Shown: one piece after another, positions 45,207 to 54,432 of the stretch
How positions within the stretch are numbered: the first letter of the stretch is position 1
Layout: the number at the start of each line of letters is the position of its first letter
From: Chitinophaga caseinilytica
GTDB lineage: Bacteria; Bacteroidota; Bacteroidia; Chitinophagales; Chitinophagaceae
Reading direction: 5' to 3'
Assembly (NCBI RefSeq): GCF_038396765.1
Contig: NZ_CP150096.1
Span: forward strand, 291,501 to 355,500
DNA length: 64,000 bases
The notes under the pieces: model-generated
Database searches by the model: none
Seen by the model: only the letters and a program-made list of their open reading frames with translations
What the model was told of the DNA's origin: nothing
Made by a program: the position numbers and the translations under genes

Positions 45207-45754
45207 ATGATGAGAAAAAACTGTTTCCCCTCGCGGCGATACTGTTTATCGCCGCAGCATGTTCGAAAGACAATGCAGCACTGAACAATGAAAAGCTGAA
45301 ACCCAATGTGAACGCACTTTCCAATGTCTCAAACTATGAGTATCTGGGCCAGGGCACCGCTTACGGTTACGTCAATCTCAAAACCCTCGCCACTTCCGGC
45401 GGCAACGTGTACATCCAATACGATTACACCGTACTTGGAGAATGCAGCCGCGTGAAAGCGAATGGATTGATGCAGCCGGATGTGAACAATCTCTCGATCA
45501 GCGGCGCCATCACCCATTGGCAGGCCACGACCGACACCGCCTGGATTTTCGACGTTACCGCTTCGATCACAAGCGTTACCGTACAAAAGGCTTATCCGAT
45601 CGGGTTGAGTTACACCGGCCAGGTTACCGGCAACATGTCTGTCACGAAACGGCCGAAAATCCCCGGGAGCACATCTTCCGAATTCGTGGGGAATTACCCG
45701 TTCTCGAAAACTTTCAGCGGTGCTGTCATTCCTCCTCCGCCGCCGGAAGAATAG
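45207..45754 (+). CDS. Small exported lipoprotein, unknown function, with a probable one-base deletion at its start
   Basis: The main frame encodes about 180 residues with a lipoprotein signal (KLFPLAAILFIAAACSKDN). The rest is a beta-rich domain of unknown function ending in a proline run (PPPPPEE). In this frame the only start is a TTG at 45203. Two adjacent ATGs at 45207 and 45210 lie one base out of frame. If the A-run at 45215-45220 had seven rather than six A residues, the protein would begin MMRKKLFPLAAIL, a perfect lipoprotein start. I therefore infer a homopolymer deletion, either in the assembly or in the genome. No homologous family is recognised. Confidence 0.7.
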
Positions 45755-45765
45755 GCACAAACGAC

Positions 45766-45796
45766 AAGGGCTGACCAAAGCGGTCAGCCCTTTTTT
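45766..45796 (+). terminator. Terminator of the small lipoprotein gene
   Basis: AAGGGCTGACC at 45766-45776 pairs perfectly with GGTCAGCCCTT at 45782-45792 around AAAGC. The T-tract runs from 45791 to 45796. Confidence 0.9.
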
Positions 45797-45812
45797 CGTA
45801 TTATGGCAATCT

Positions 45813-48194
45813 TTAATTGACGTTTTCTGACGGGGCCGGCGACGGCAAAGCGCGGCCCATGTTCACCGTGAGCCGGATAGCCTTGAGGCCGCTTACGCCC
45901 TGAAGCTCTTCCAGATCGAGCATTTCCACATCGCGGAGCAGCACGTCTTTGTCGATGAGGAAGTCGATGAATTTACGATATTCTTCCGCTTCGCGGGTAT
46001 AAGAATATACGATGGCGATCTTGCCGGGCTGTGTGAGGCGCTCGTTGGTATCTTTGATCCGCACCTTGTCGATCCGTTTCTTCATGATTTCATACCGCAT
46101 ATTGTACGCCCCTTCCACATCGAACCGCCGTTCGTCTTTCCGGAAACTGATGGCGATGGGGTTGGAATGCGCGAGGATCAATTGCGTGGTTTGCAGCGGC
46201 AACGTGAGCGAAGGCGCCAGGTCGTGCGTGAGCCGCGCGATCTTCGCCATCGATGAAAGCTGCCACAGCCGAAGGTTCCGGAGGTACATCATGTCGAATT
46301 TGCGCTCTGGTGCTATCGACTGCCCGATGTAAATATTATACTCCACGCCATCTGTCCGGTATTTTTCGAAGTAGCAGGGATAGGATTGCTGCAATTCGTC
46401 TTTTTCCTTTTCCAGGAAGTTATTGATGACGGAATTGATTTCGCGCAGGCTTTCCTCGTACTCCCTCCGGTGATGGTAGATGTGGCCCGTATGCTTGTCG
46501 ATTTTCGTGAAGTATTCGTTGAGCAAGGGTTTGAGGGCATCCTCGCTATCGTACAGGTGCCGGAAGGTGGGAGCGATCTCGTGGTCGAGGAATTCGTTGA
46601 TCTTCACTTCGTCTTCCGCGAACAGCGTGTCGTGCATGCCGCTGAGCATCCGGTTGTTCTTGTATTGCAGTTCTTCCAGCAGCGGCAAGTGCAAACTGCC
46701 GTTGATGCTTTTGAACGTTTTCTGGATGAGCTGCAGTTGCTCGCGAAGGTCGTCGCGGATGGCCGTTCCCCTTTCCACCGAACTGTTCCGGATATCTACG
46801 GCGCCATACAGCGGGTACACGTCTTCGAACAGGATGTTACCGATATCTTTCTGTTTCACGCCTTTCGGTGTGTGGAGATACTCCCAGGCCGCATCGGTGA
46901 ACTTCCATTCCACCGCGGGTTGCAGGGCGGTGAACTGGTCTTTGATCACTTCGTTGATCCGCTCGTTGGCCAGCTCCACGCTGCGGCGGAGCAACATGGA
47001 GCCCAACGCGTAGACGGGCTGCAGGTTGGCGAGAATTTCGAAATCCAGCGGCGTAGATTCGGAAGTGGCCAGCTCGAGCATGCCAAGCAGGTTATTTTCA
47101 TGCTGGATCGGGAAGAGGATGAAACTCTTGATGCCGTGCAGCGGTAAATATTTGAGGAAAGGATACAGCTCCACCGACTGCCGCGTCACTTCAGGAAGCA
47201 CCAGCGGCAAGGGGTTGGCCTTGAGGAAGGTCATGAGCTGATCGTTGAGCGACAACCGCTCCTGTTCGCTTCTCGCGCTGCTGAAAATGATGCTCTGCGA
47301 AACGTACGTTGTTTCGAGGACGCTGCGGTTGTTGACTTTCAGGAACGGAACGAGATGAACGTTCAGGTCTACCCGGCCCGCCAGTGTTTTGAGGTACTCA
47401 CGCGCCTGGGTGTAGGTTTTCAGCTCATTGTCTTTCCGGATGTTGAGGATGAGGCTCTTCAGGCCGTTCACCACATAATCCCGCGTCACGTCCTGGATCG
47501 TCCAGATCACGAACCCTTCCAGCGCAAATGCGTCCAGCGGAACGAGCTGCTGCAGCACGGAAAGGTCTTGCGCCCGGAAGTCGCCCGCGCAGATGTTCCC
47601 GCAATCCAGCTTCGGCAATTCACCTTTCAGCCTTACGTCCACGAACCGCGGATCGATATTCACTTTTATATATTGCGTGAGCCCTTCGCCGTTAAAGGAA
47701 ATGGGATGCACGATGTCTGTATCGTAATTGATCTGGAGGTTGTACCAGCGTTCCAGGATCAGTTTGTAGAGCCAGGAAAGCTTGTCGCGGCGGATCTTTT
47801 CGGGAGACATCCCTTTGGGCATGGCCAGCAGTTCTTTTCCATCGTCCGAAAAAATCTGCTGGAACTTGTCCGAATAATAAAATATGGCGAAGCGATACGG
47901 CACGCCGATGCCGAAAATATCGCGGGTATCGTCTATGGTGACGGGAAACACGGTGGCGGTCACGAGGTCCAGGTATTCCTGGTATTTGGCAACGTCCACA
48001 TCGCTGGCGAGGGGCTGGCCCAGTTCGGGATTGCTTTCGAAATGCCTTACGATCTCGGAGAAGAATGCAGCCCTGGCCCCCTTGGCCTTTTGCGCCTTGT
48101 CTTTCATGAAGCGCACGAAAGGGACGAAAGAGATATGGCTCTCAATCAGGTGTTCCTCTATCAGCTGATCCCGGTTTGCGGTAAGTATCTTCAT
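45813..48194 (-). CDS. Large GAF-domain protein, function unknown
   Basis: This 793-residue soluble protein has no signal peptide or transmembrane helix. A GAF-like domain lies in the middle (SQSIIFSSARSEQERLSLND, then LHGIKSFILFPIQHENNLLG). The flanking N- and C-terminal thirds are helical and not recognised. No histidine-kinase, GGDEF, EAL or HTH motif can be found, so a signalling output is not obvious. The C-terminal segment contains a helix-rich region around HTGHIYHHRREYEESLREI. GAF domains bind small ligands or haem. The protein stands alone between convergent genes, and its role is not inferable. Confidence 0.75.
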   Translation of the reverse strand: MKILTANRDQLIEEHLIESHISFVPFVRFMKDKAQKAKGARAAFFSEIVRHFESNPELGQPLASDVDVAKYQEYLDLVTATVFPVTIDDTRDIFGIGVPYRFAIFYYSDKFQQIFSDDGKELLAMPKGMSPEKIRRDKLSWLYKLILERWYNLQINYDTDIVHPISFNGEGLTQYIKVNIDPRFVDVRLKGELPKLDCGNICAGDFRAQDLSVLQQLVPLDAFALEGFVIWTIQDVTRDYVVNGLKSLILNIRKDNELKTYTQAREYLKTLAGRVDLNVHLVPFLKVNNRSVLETTYVSQSIIFSSARSEQERLSLNDQLMTFLKANPLPLVLPEVTRQSVELYPFLKYLPLHGIKSFILFPIQHENNLLGMLELATSESTPLDFEILANLQPVYALGSMLLRRSVELANERINEVIKDQFTALQPAVEWKFTDAAWEYLHTPKGVKQKDIGNILFEDVYPLYGAVDIRNSSVERGTAIRDDLREQLQLIQKTFKSINGSLHLPLLEELQYKNNRMLSGMHDTLFAEDEVKINEFLDHEIAPTFRHLYDSEDALKPLLNEYFTKIDKHTGHIYHHRREYEESLREINSVINNFLEKEKDELQQSYPCYFEKYRTDGVEYNIYIGQSIAPERKFDMMYLRNLRLWQLSSMAKIARLTHDLAPSLTLPLQTTQLILAHSNPIAISFRKDERRFDVEGAYNMRYEIMKKRIDKVRIKDTNERLTQPGKIAIVYSYTREAEEYRKFIDFLIDKDVLLRDVEMLDLEELQGVSGLKAIRLTVNMGRALPSPAPSENVN

Positions 48195-48261
48195 AATTTT
48201 CTAAACCTTTATGGCTAACAGCGACAGTGCAGGATAACAGAATGTCTGGGGGGAATAGTTG

Positions 48262-48888
48262 CTAGGGCAAAGTTACGTAAAAATACGAAATCCGGGCATC
48301 GGCGTCGTCGAAGGTGAGGGGCTGCTGTTTCCGGAAGCGGTGCATATAGCCGCAAAGCCCGAAATCGCCCATGCAGCAGATGGTATGGAAAACGTACATC
48401 CCGGTGAAAAAAGCCCGCCAATCCGGGGGCGCCAGCCAGGCAGCCACGCCCATGGCGGCGGAAAGGATGACGAAAGGCCCCAAAGCTACCACGAGGAACT
48501 GCCGGTAATTCACGGCAAAATTGTGGGCCACGGCGTAAAACATGAGCTTTTTCCAGACCACGCCATACCGCACATCGCGGGCGCCGAACAGCCGGAACAA
48601 TAGCCCGTGGATCAGTTCATGGATGGGAATGAGGAGGAAAACGGCCGCTATGCCAAGGGTCAGCCGGCCGAGGAATCCCCCGCGCGACAGCTCGCCCGCC
48701 TCGCGGGAAAGGATATAGGCGGCCACGATCCCAATGCCGCCCAGCACGGAGGCGGCCATGAGGAGCCAGTAGAAAAGGGAACCCCTGCGCATGCCGTCCT
48801 TCACGGGCACCAGCAGCTCGCTTATCCGGAAAGCGGCCAGCTCCGTGTAGCCTCGGGCCTGAAGTTCGTCGCGCAGGGGTGATTGCAT
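48262..48888 (-). CDS. DUF3267 membrane zinc-metalloprotease-like protein
   Basis: This 208-residue integral membrane protein has four or five hydrophobic segments (LFYWLLMAASVLGGIGIVAA, FLGRLTLGIAAVFLLI, QFLVVALGPFVILSAAMG and WRAFFTGMYVFHTICCMGDF). The zinc motif HELIH sits inside the second membrane stretch (IPIHELIHGLLFRLFGA), as in site-2-protease-like families. DUF3267 proteins are predicted intramembrane metalloproteases without known substrates. It follows lysA with a 5-base gap on the same strand, so it is probably cotranscribed with it. Confidence 0.85.
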   Translation of the reverse strand: MQSPLRDELQARGYTELAAFRISELLVPVKDGMRRGSLFYWLLMAASVLGGIGIVAAYILSREAGELSRGGFLGRLTLGIAAVFLLIPIHELIHGLLFRLFGARDVRYGVVWKKLMFYAVAHNFAVNYRQFLVVALGPFVILSAAMGVAAWLAPPDWRAFFTGMYVFHTICCMGDFGLCGYMHRFRKQQPLTFDDADARISYFYVTLP

Positions 48889-48893
48889 ATTAT

Positions 48894-50121
48894 TTACAGG
48901 GAGATTTCCACCTGGTTCTTCAGCAGGTCGTCGATCGTATCGCGCCGGCGGATGAGGTGGGCCTTCCCGTCTTTCACCAGCACTTCGGCGGGTTTCAGGC
49001 GGGAGTTAAAGTTGCTGGACATCTCGAAACCATAGGCGCCGGCGTTGTAAAACACCAGGAAATCGCCTTCGCGCACTTCGGCGATCTTGCGGTCCCAGCC
49101 GAAAGTGTCCGTTTCGCAGATATTGCCCACAACGGTATAGATACGCTCCGTGCCTTTCGGGTTGGAGATATTTTTGATGAGGTGGAAAGAGTCGTAGAAC
49201 ATGGGGCGGATCAGGTGGTTGAAGCCGCTGTTCACGCCTGCGAACACGGTGGCCGTGGTCTGTTTGATCACATTGGCCTTTACGACGAAGTAACCGCACT
49301 GGCTCACGAGGAATTTCCCCGGTTCGAACCAGAGCTGCAGGGGCCGTTTGTACGACTTGGCGAACTTGTTGAAAGCCTCGCTCAGCTTGCGTCCGAGCAG
49401 ATCGATGTCCGTTTCCGGATCGCCCTGCTGGTAAGCCACTTTGAACCCGCTGCCGAGGTCAATGAACTCCAGGTCGGGGAAATGCTCGGTCATTTCGAAC
49501 ATGATCTCCACACCGCGCAGGAACACGTCTACGTCCTTGATCTCGGAGCCCGTGTGCATGTGGAGGCCCGTCACCTTCAGTTTCGTGCTTTTCACTGATC
49601 CGCTCGATGTGGCGCATCTGGTGGATCGAAATGCCGAACTTGCTGTCTACGTGCCCGGTCGATATCTTGAAGTTGCCGCCCGCCATGATGTGCGGGTTCA
49701 GCCGGATGCAGATGGGATAGCTGTCGCCGAACTGGTTGCCGAACTGCTCCAGGATGGAAATGTTGTCGATATTGAGGTTCACGCCCAGTTCCTTGGCCGC
49801 GATGATCTCGCTGAGATCCACGCAGTTGGGCGTAAAAATGATGTTTTTCGGATCGAAACCGGCTTTCAGCCCCAACTGCACTTCCTGGATGCTCACGGTG
49901 TCGAGCCCGCAGCCGATGGAGTTGATGTAACGAAGCACGTTGATGTTCGTCAGCGCCTTGCAGGCGTAGAAAAAGCGCGCATCGGCCTTGCTGAAGGCGG
50001 TCTTCAGCTTTTCATACTGGGTTTTGATCTTCTCGGCGTGATAGATATACACCGGGGTGCCGAATTCCTGCGCTGTTTTTACGAGAAAGTCCGCGCTGAG
50101 TACGTCGCTTTGTTTAGCCAT
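48894..50121 (-). pseudogene. lysA: Diaminopimelate decarboxylase, split by one extra base
   Basis: LysA is a PLP enzyme that converts meso-diaminopimelate to L-lysine, the last step of lysine synthesis. The N-terminal part (from the ATG at 50121, MAKQSDVLSADF) carries the PLP lysine segment FFYACKALTN and the barrel up to HQMRHIERI. The C-terminal part reads VKSTKLKVTGLHMHTGSEI and continues through FIDLGSGFKVAY and FEPGKFLV. An additional base near 49596 separates them. Removing it gives one 408-residue protein of normal length that ends at 48894. Loss of lysA would cause lysine auxotrophy, so an assembly error is a strong possibility. Confidence 0.88.
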
Positions 50122-50159
50122 TGTATCGGGTAAATTGAATGTGCGAAAATAATAAGAAA

Positions 50160-50546
50160 TTAATCTTCCTGCATAAAATCGTCGAGGTCGCGGCGTTCTT
50201 TCTTCGTGGGGCGCCCGATTTTGCTCTGCCGTTTGCCGGTATCGAAGCTGGAAACCACGCGCTTGTTGGGGTCCAGGTCTTCTTCCGGGGTGAGGTCGAT
50301 GTAATATTTGATCGCTTCCGAATACGCCTGGCGGTTGGCGAGCAAGCCCGTCACCTTCACTTTCCATTTGCGCGCGTCTCCACGCACCTCGAATTCATCG
50401 CCGATATTCACGGCCCTGGCGGCTTTGATGGATACGCCATTCAGTTTCACCCTGCCCGCATCGCACGCTGCGGCGGCGGCCGAGCGGGTTTTGAACACCC
50501 TGATCGACCAGAGATATTTGTCTACACGCAGTTTTTCAGCTGTCAT
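50160..50546 (-). CDS. RNA-binding S4-domain protein (Hsp15-like)
   Basis: This 128-residue protein starts with an S4 RNA-binding domain (RVDKYLWSIRVFKTRSAAAA, then GRVKLNGVSIKAARAVNIGD) followed by a basic, charged C-terminus (KRQSKIGRPTKKERRDLDDF). It resembles Hsp15, which rescues stalled 50S subunits carrying peptidyl-tRNA, and other small S4 ribosome-associated proteins. It is the first gene of the S4-lysA-DUF3267 group, with a 38-base gap to lysA. The family is clear, but the ribosomal role is inferred. Confidence 0.9.
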   Translation of the reverse strand: MTAEKLRVDKYLWSIRVFKTRSAAAAACDAGRVKLNGVSIKAARAVNIGDEFEVRGDARKWKVKVTGLLANRQAYSEAIKYYIDLTPEEDLDPNKRVVSSFDTGKRQSKIGRPTKKERRDLDDFMQED

Positions 50547-50550
50547 CCTG

Positions 50551-50582
50551 CAAAAATACGAAACGCGCGTTTTCCTTCACAA
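50551..50582 (-). promoter_or_regulatory. Candidate promoter of the S4-lysA group
   Basis: On the minus strand TTG (50580-50582), a 21-base spacer and TATTTTTG (50551-50558) match the Bacteroidota consensus with a slightly long spacer. The -7 box lies only 4 bases upstream of the ATG at 50546. Confidence 0.4.
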
Positions 50583-50971
50583 CGCTGTTTGACGTATGCC
50601 GGTCGTCCGGGAATTGCGGCGTTCATCCATCACAATCCAATCATAACCAGTCGTTTATCATCTGTCAAACATTTTTCATCCGAGTGGCGGAGGGTGTGGA
50701 AGCCGGCAGTTGTCCGCCGCCGGTCCGCCGTTGCGTCGCACACTTCCGCTGCTGGACCGCTGGCCGGCATCGCTTCCCCGCAAAAAACCGCCCATTTCAG
50801 CCAATCCGGAACAGCCAGGGCTGCAGCCTGTCAAATTCCCCGGAAACCAGTTTACCCGCCAAAGAACATCCGGCCCGCCGGTCCATCGCCGGAAAAGGCC
50901 GGCAGGTCAGACTTAACGTGCATATTTCTGAACGGTTTTGTATCTTGTCAACCTCAAAAAGTATCGCCTCC
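50583..50971. other. Intergenic region between the divergent S4 and antiporter genes
   Basis: This is about 390 GC-rich bases without a gene I can support. A reading frame is open upstream of the antiporter start, but its composition (many Pro, Arg and Cys) is not protein-like. A TATCTTGT sequence at 50941-50948 is a weak -7 box 24 bases before the antiporter ATG. I see no terminator, structured RNA or repeat. Confidence 0.5.
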
Positions 50972-52396
50972 ATGCAAAAACGGCACCTGCTTTACCCCAT
51001 TATCATCGGAATTTTCGGTGTGATGATCTGGTTCATCATTTCGCGCGGCCAGCATCTCCCGCATGCAACCAACATAACAACGCCCATTCTGCAACCGGTC
51101 CCTCCCGCTGCAGCCCCCGCGTCTGCGAACGGAAGCCTCGTAACCGACCTGCTACATCACGTCCAGCATCCGTTGAGCATGCTCCTGCTGCAAATCATCG
51201 TCATTCTTTGCGCCACCCGCGCGTTCGGGTTCATGGCGCGGAAAATCGGGCAGCCGGCCGTTGTCGGTGAAATTATCGCCGGTATTGTGCTGGGTCCTTC
51301 GCTGTTCGGGCTCCTGGCCCCAGACGCCATGGCCGCCCTCTTCCCCAAATCCTCGCTGCCGCCGCTACAGTTCCTCAGCCAGATCGGCCTCGCCTTTTTC
51401 ATGTTCATCGTGGGCATGGAACTGGATATTAATAAAATCCGCCAAAAAGCGCACGACGCCGTCATGATCAGCCACGCCAGCATCGTGATCCCCTTCTTCC
51501 TGGGCGTTTGCCTGGCTTACTTTACGTTCAGCCAGTTCGCGCCGGCCAATGTTGGGTTTCTCAGCTTCGCGCTGTTCATGGGTATCGCCATGAGCGTTAC
51601 CGCCTTCCCCGTGCTGGCGCGCATCGTGCAGGAGCGCAACCTCACGGGAACGCCACTGGGCGCCATGGCCATTACCTGCGCTGCGGCAGACGATATCACG
51701 GCCTGGTGCATCCTGGCCATCGTGGTAGCCATCGCCAAAGCCGGCGGCATCGCCAGCGCTTTGGTTACCATCGCCCTGGCCATCGTTTTCGTATTTGGTA
51801 TGCTGTACCTCGTGCGCCCCTGGCTCAAACGCCGGATGAGCACGCTGCAGGGCAACAAAACCAAAGTGGCGCTGGGTTTCTTCGTGCTGCTCATCGCCGG
51901 TTATATCGCCGAAGTGATCGGCATCCACCTGCTGTTCGGCGCCTTCCTCGCCGGGGTGATCATGCCGGCCGGATCCAATATCAAACAAGTGCTGACCGAT
52001 AAACTGGAAGACGTGAGCCTGGTGATCCTGCTGCCCATCTTCTTCGCCTTTACCGGCCTGCGCACCCAAATCGGGTTGCTGAACGAAGGCGCGCTCTGGG
52101 GCGTGTTCGGCGTCATCATGCTCGTGGCCGTTGCCGGCAAATTCGCCGGATCGGCTTTCACCGCCAAACTCATGGGCCAAACCTGGGAAGAATCCCTCTC
52201 CATCGGCGCCCTCATGAACACCCGCGGGCTCATGGAACTGGTGGTGCTCAACATCGGCTACGATCTCGGCATCCTCACGCCACAGGTCTTTGCGATGCTG
52301 GTGCTCATGGCCCTCGCCACCACATTCATGACCGGCCCTCTGCTCGACTATTTCGGATGGTATTTCCACGGCCGCAAAGCCAAAGCCATTTCCTGA
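50972..52396 (+). CDS. CPA2-family Na+/H+ or K+/H+ antiporter
   Basis: This 474-residue protein has about 13 transmembrane helices. After an N-terminal helix and a Pro/Ala-rich loop, the sodium/hydrogen exchanger domain begins at QPAVVGEIIAGIVLGPSLFG. It includes the IGLAFFMFIVGMELD helix and the CAAADDITAWCILA helix with the paired Asp of the ion-binding site. The unwound region lies in LMNTRGLMELVVLNIGYDLG. It has no cytoplasmic TrkA or RCK domain, unlike KefB-type proteins. It would exchange a cation for protons at the inner membrane in pH or salt homeostasis. The ATG at 50972 precedes the first hydrophobic helix. Confidence 0.92.
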   Translation: MQKRHLLYPIIIGIFGVMIWFIISRGQHLPHATNITTPILQPVPPAAAPASANGSLVTDLLHHVQHPLSMLLLQIIVILCATRAFGFMARKIGQPAVVGEIIAGIVLGPSLFGLLAPDAMAALFPKSSLPPLQFLSQIGLAFFMFIVGMELDINKIRQKAHDAVMISHASIVIPFFLGVCLAYFTFSQFAPANVGFLSFALFMGIAMSVTAFPVLARIVQERNLTGTPLGAMAITCAAADDITAWCILAIVVAIAKAGGIASALVTIALAIVFVFGMLYLVRPWLKRRMSTLQGNKTKVALGFFVLLIAGYIAEVIGIHLLFGAFLAGVIMPAGSNIKQVLTDKLEDVSLVILLPIFFAFTGLRTQIGLLNEGALWGVFGVIMLVAVAGKFAGSAFTAKLMGQTWEESLSIGALMNTRGLMELVVLNIGYDLGILTPQVFAMLVLMALATTFMTGPLLDYFGWYFHGRKAKAIS

Positions 52397-52415
52397 TAAC
52401 AAAAACTACCACGAA

Positions 52416-52444
52416 AAAGGCCCCTTCCAACAGAAGGGGCCTTT
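52416..52444. terminator. Convergent terminator after the antiporter gene
   Basis: AAAGGCCCCTTC at 52416-52427 pairs perfectly with GAAGGGGCCTTT at 52433-52444 around CAACA. An A5 run on the left supplies a T-tract for the minus-strand gene, and TTT follows on the plus strand. Confidence 0.85.
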
Positions 52445-52463
52445 GGTATTTCGAAAGGGTATA

Positions 52464-54206
52464 TCAACCTTTGATCCGCAACACCTCGAACTTCCCTTCA
52501 CTGATACTGACTACCGCCGTTCCGTTCACCTCCTTCGCCTGGCCGGAAAACGTGCCCTGCACCAGTTCTCCTTCCTGCCCGAATTTTGTGATCTTTACCT
52601 GCATCGTTTGGGAAGTATAGGTTTTCCCGTTCAGTTGCATGGTCAATACACTTTCCTCGAAAGTACCTGCAGCTTCGGCTTCGACGCGCAGGGAAAGTTG
52701 CTGGTTGCCGGCAACCATGGTGCACAGGATCTCGTGGCTATGCACGTCGTACATGCCGAGCGCCACGAACGTCTCCCCGGCCTTTCCGCCGATCTGCACC
52801 GTCTGCTGGTTGTAGCCCCCGCCATTGATCTTGAATTGCGCCGGCTTCAACTGGTCTTTCGCACAAACTTTTACATCCCCCAATTCCTTCCCGGAATCAT
52901 CAGCAGGGATGGCTACGGTCTGTTCCGAACTGCCGCCTACCATGTCGAACGCTTTGAGCACGATCGTTTTGCCTTTCGGGCCGAAGATCAGGAAGCGCGA
53001 CTGGTCGTCTGTATACGCGCTGCCGAGGAGCTCACCGTTGAGGTACATGCTCACGAACCCGACCCATGGCTTGCCTTCGCAGTTGGTAATGCGGCCGGTG
53101 AGCTGCGGCCCGCAAGGGAAGGAGATGTGTTGGGTAACGGAGCCGCCTGCGGCCATCGGTGCGATTTCTTTTGTGGCCCCTCTGCCGTTGTTGAGTTTGG
53201 GGTCCAGTTTCATAGTGATGGCCATGCCCGCGGGCACGCGGGCTTTGAATTTGCCGTCTTTATCGGTCTGCACGGTTATCTGCCCGATCGTAACGTTGGC
53301 GCCGGGCACTTTCGGGGAACCCGATTGGCAGGGGTCGGCCACAAATCCTTCCACCATGGCCGAAATTTTAGGATCGTCTACGTTCCAGGTGGAAAAATGG
53401 CCGACCGTGCCCACGTAGCGGTTGCCTTGCCGGGTGGCGATTCCATCTTCCTTCCAGACGCCGGAAGCCTCATCGAAGTGCCAAAGCGGAATGGTAGCGG
53501 GGGCCGTTGCTTGCTGAAAGGCCGGTATGGGGAAGGAAAGCAGGGATGTTTTCCCGGATTTGAGTTGCAGCTTTTCACCGGCCGTTGTTGTCATGTCTAC
53601 GTCGATCATACCGTAGGAATATAGCACCACGACCGACTTGTCCGTCCGTTCGGCGGCGAGGTCGCCACCGGGTATTTTGACGCTGAATTGAGGATCGGCG
53701 GGGTCGAGGTGCGTTATCGCGAGGTCCACCGCTCCGTTGTATGTGCTGCCGTCCGGTTTAACGAGCGCGCCGGCAGGTATCTGAACGGATGCGCCGCGGG
53801 GCAGGGTAAGGGTGCCTCCAGCCGCGGCGTTGAGCGTGTGGGTGGTGGTCCTGTTTTGGAGGGTGATCCGTACGCCGGCGCTGTTGCCGCCGGTAGCAGT
53901 GAAGTGGCGCGTCTGGCTGTGGTAACCGTTTTTGGAGCAATACACGACCAGCGCGCTACCGACCGGTTTCACACCACCCAGCTTGAAATTTCCGGTTGCG
54001 TTCGTAGTGGTTTGCAGGGCATCCGATTTGATCGCGGCACCGGCAACGGGCACACCGTTTTCGTCTACGACCGTTCCATTCAATTCAACGATGCCACCGC
54101 TGTTACCATCGGGGCCTCCGCCGGATTCGTTGCTTTTCTTGCATGCGGAAAAGAGCGCGGCACAAAGTAGCGCCGGGAAGAGCATTCGGCGCATAGGTTT
54201 TAACAT
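52464..54206 (-). CDS. Surface lipoprotein with carboxypeptidase-regulatory-like domains
   Basis: This roughly 580-residue lipoprotein has a signal ending in LLCAALFSAC and a Ser/Gly-rich tether. A carboxypeptidase-regulatory-like (CNA-B/peptidase-associated) domain follows (ELNGTVVDENGVPVAGAAIK). The main part has the signature IPAGALVKPDGSTYNGAVDL followed by ITHLDPADPQFSVKIPGGD and HFSTWNVDDPK. It is probably a structural or adhesive outer-membrane protein, and no enzymatic motif is visible. ATGs at 54206 and 54194 are both acceptable. A truncated paralogue lies directly upstream on the same strand. The long reading frame open to 54329 is not signal-like. Confidence 0.8.
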   Translation of the reverse strand: MLKPMRRMLFPALLCAALFSACKKSNESGGGPDGNSGGIVELNGTVVDENGVPVAGAAIKSDALQTTTNATGNFKLGGVKPVGSALVVYCSKNGYHSQTRHFTATGGNSAGVRITLQNRTTTHTLNAAAGGTLTLPRGASVQIPAGALVKPDGSTYNGAVDLAITHLDPADPQFSVKIPGGDLAAERTDKSVVVLYSYGMIDVDMTTTAGEKLQLKSGKTSLLSFPIPAFQQATAPATIPLWHFDEASGVWKEDGIATRQGNRYVGTVGHFSTWNVDDPKISAMVEGFVADPCQSGSPKVPGANVTIGQITVQTDKDGKFKARVPAGMAITMKLDPKLNNGRGATKEIAPMAAGGSVTQHISFPCGPQLTGRITNCEGKPWVGFVSMYLNGELLGSAYTDDQSRFLIFGPKGKTIVLKAFDMVGGSSEQTVAIPADDSGKELGDVKVCAKDQLKPAQFKINGGGYNQQTVQIGGKAGETFVALGMYDVHSHEILCTMVAGNQQLSLRVEAEAAGTFEESVLTMQLNGKTYTSQTMQVKITKFGQEGELVQGTFSGQAKEVNGTAVVSISEGKFEVLRIKG

Positions 54207-54432
54207 TTTGGGATTGATGAGCATTTTACTGATGATGAAGGGTAAAAGCGCGAAAAAACTAAACAGGGGCAACAAAATACCTTCATCCGCCGTCAACTGC
54301 CATTTTCCTCCATCCAACAATCCCATCAACCCGCTGAAATGAACACAAAATTTATCTAGTCTCCCCTTTTTATCATCAACGGATGCCGTTCCAGACCTGT
54401 AAAATCATGGATAAACAGCAAAATCCTACCCT

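Noticed and set aside
50684..50971. 96-residue N-terminal extension of the antiporter
   Set aside because: The extension is rich in Pro, Arg and Cys with no hydrophobic pattern, while the ATG at 50972 directly precedes the first membrane helix.
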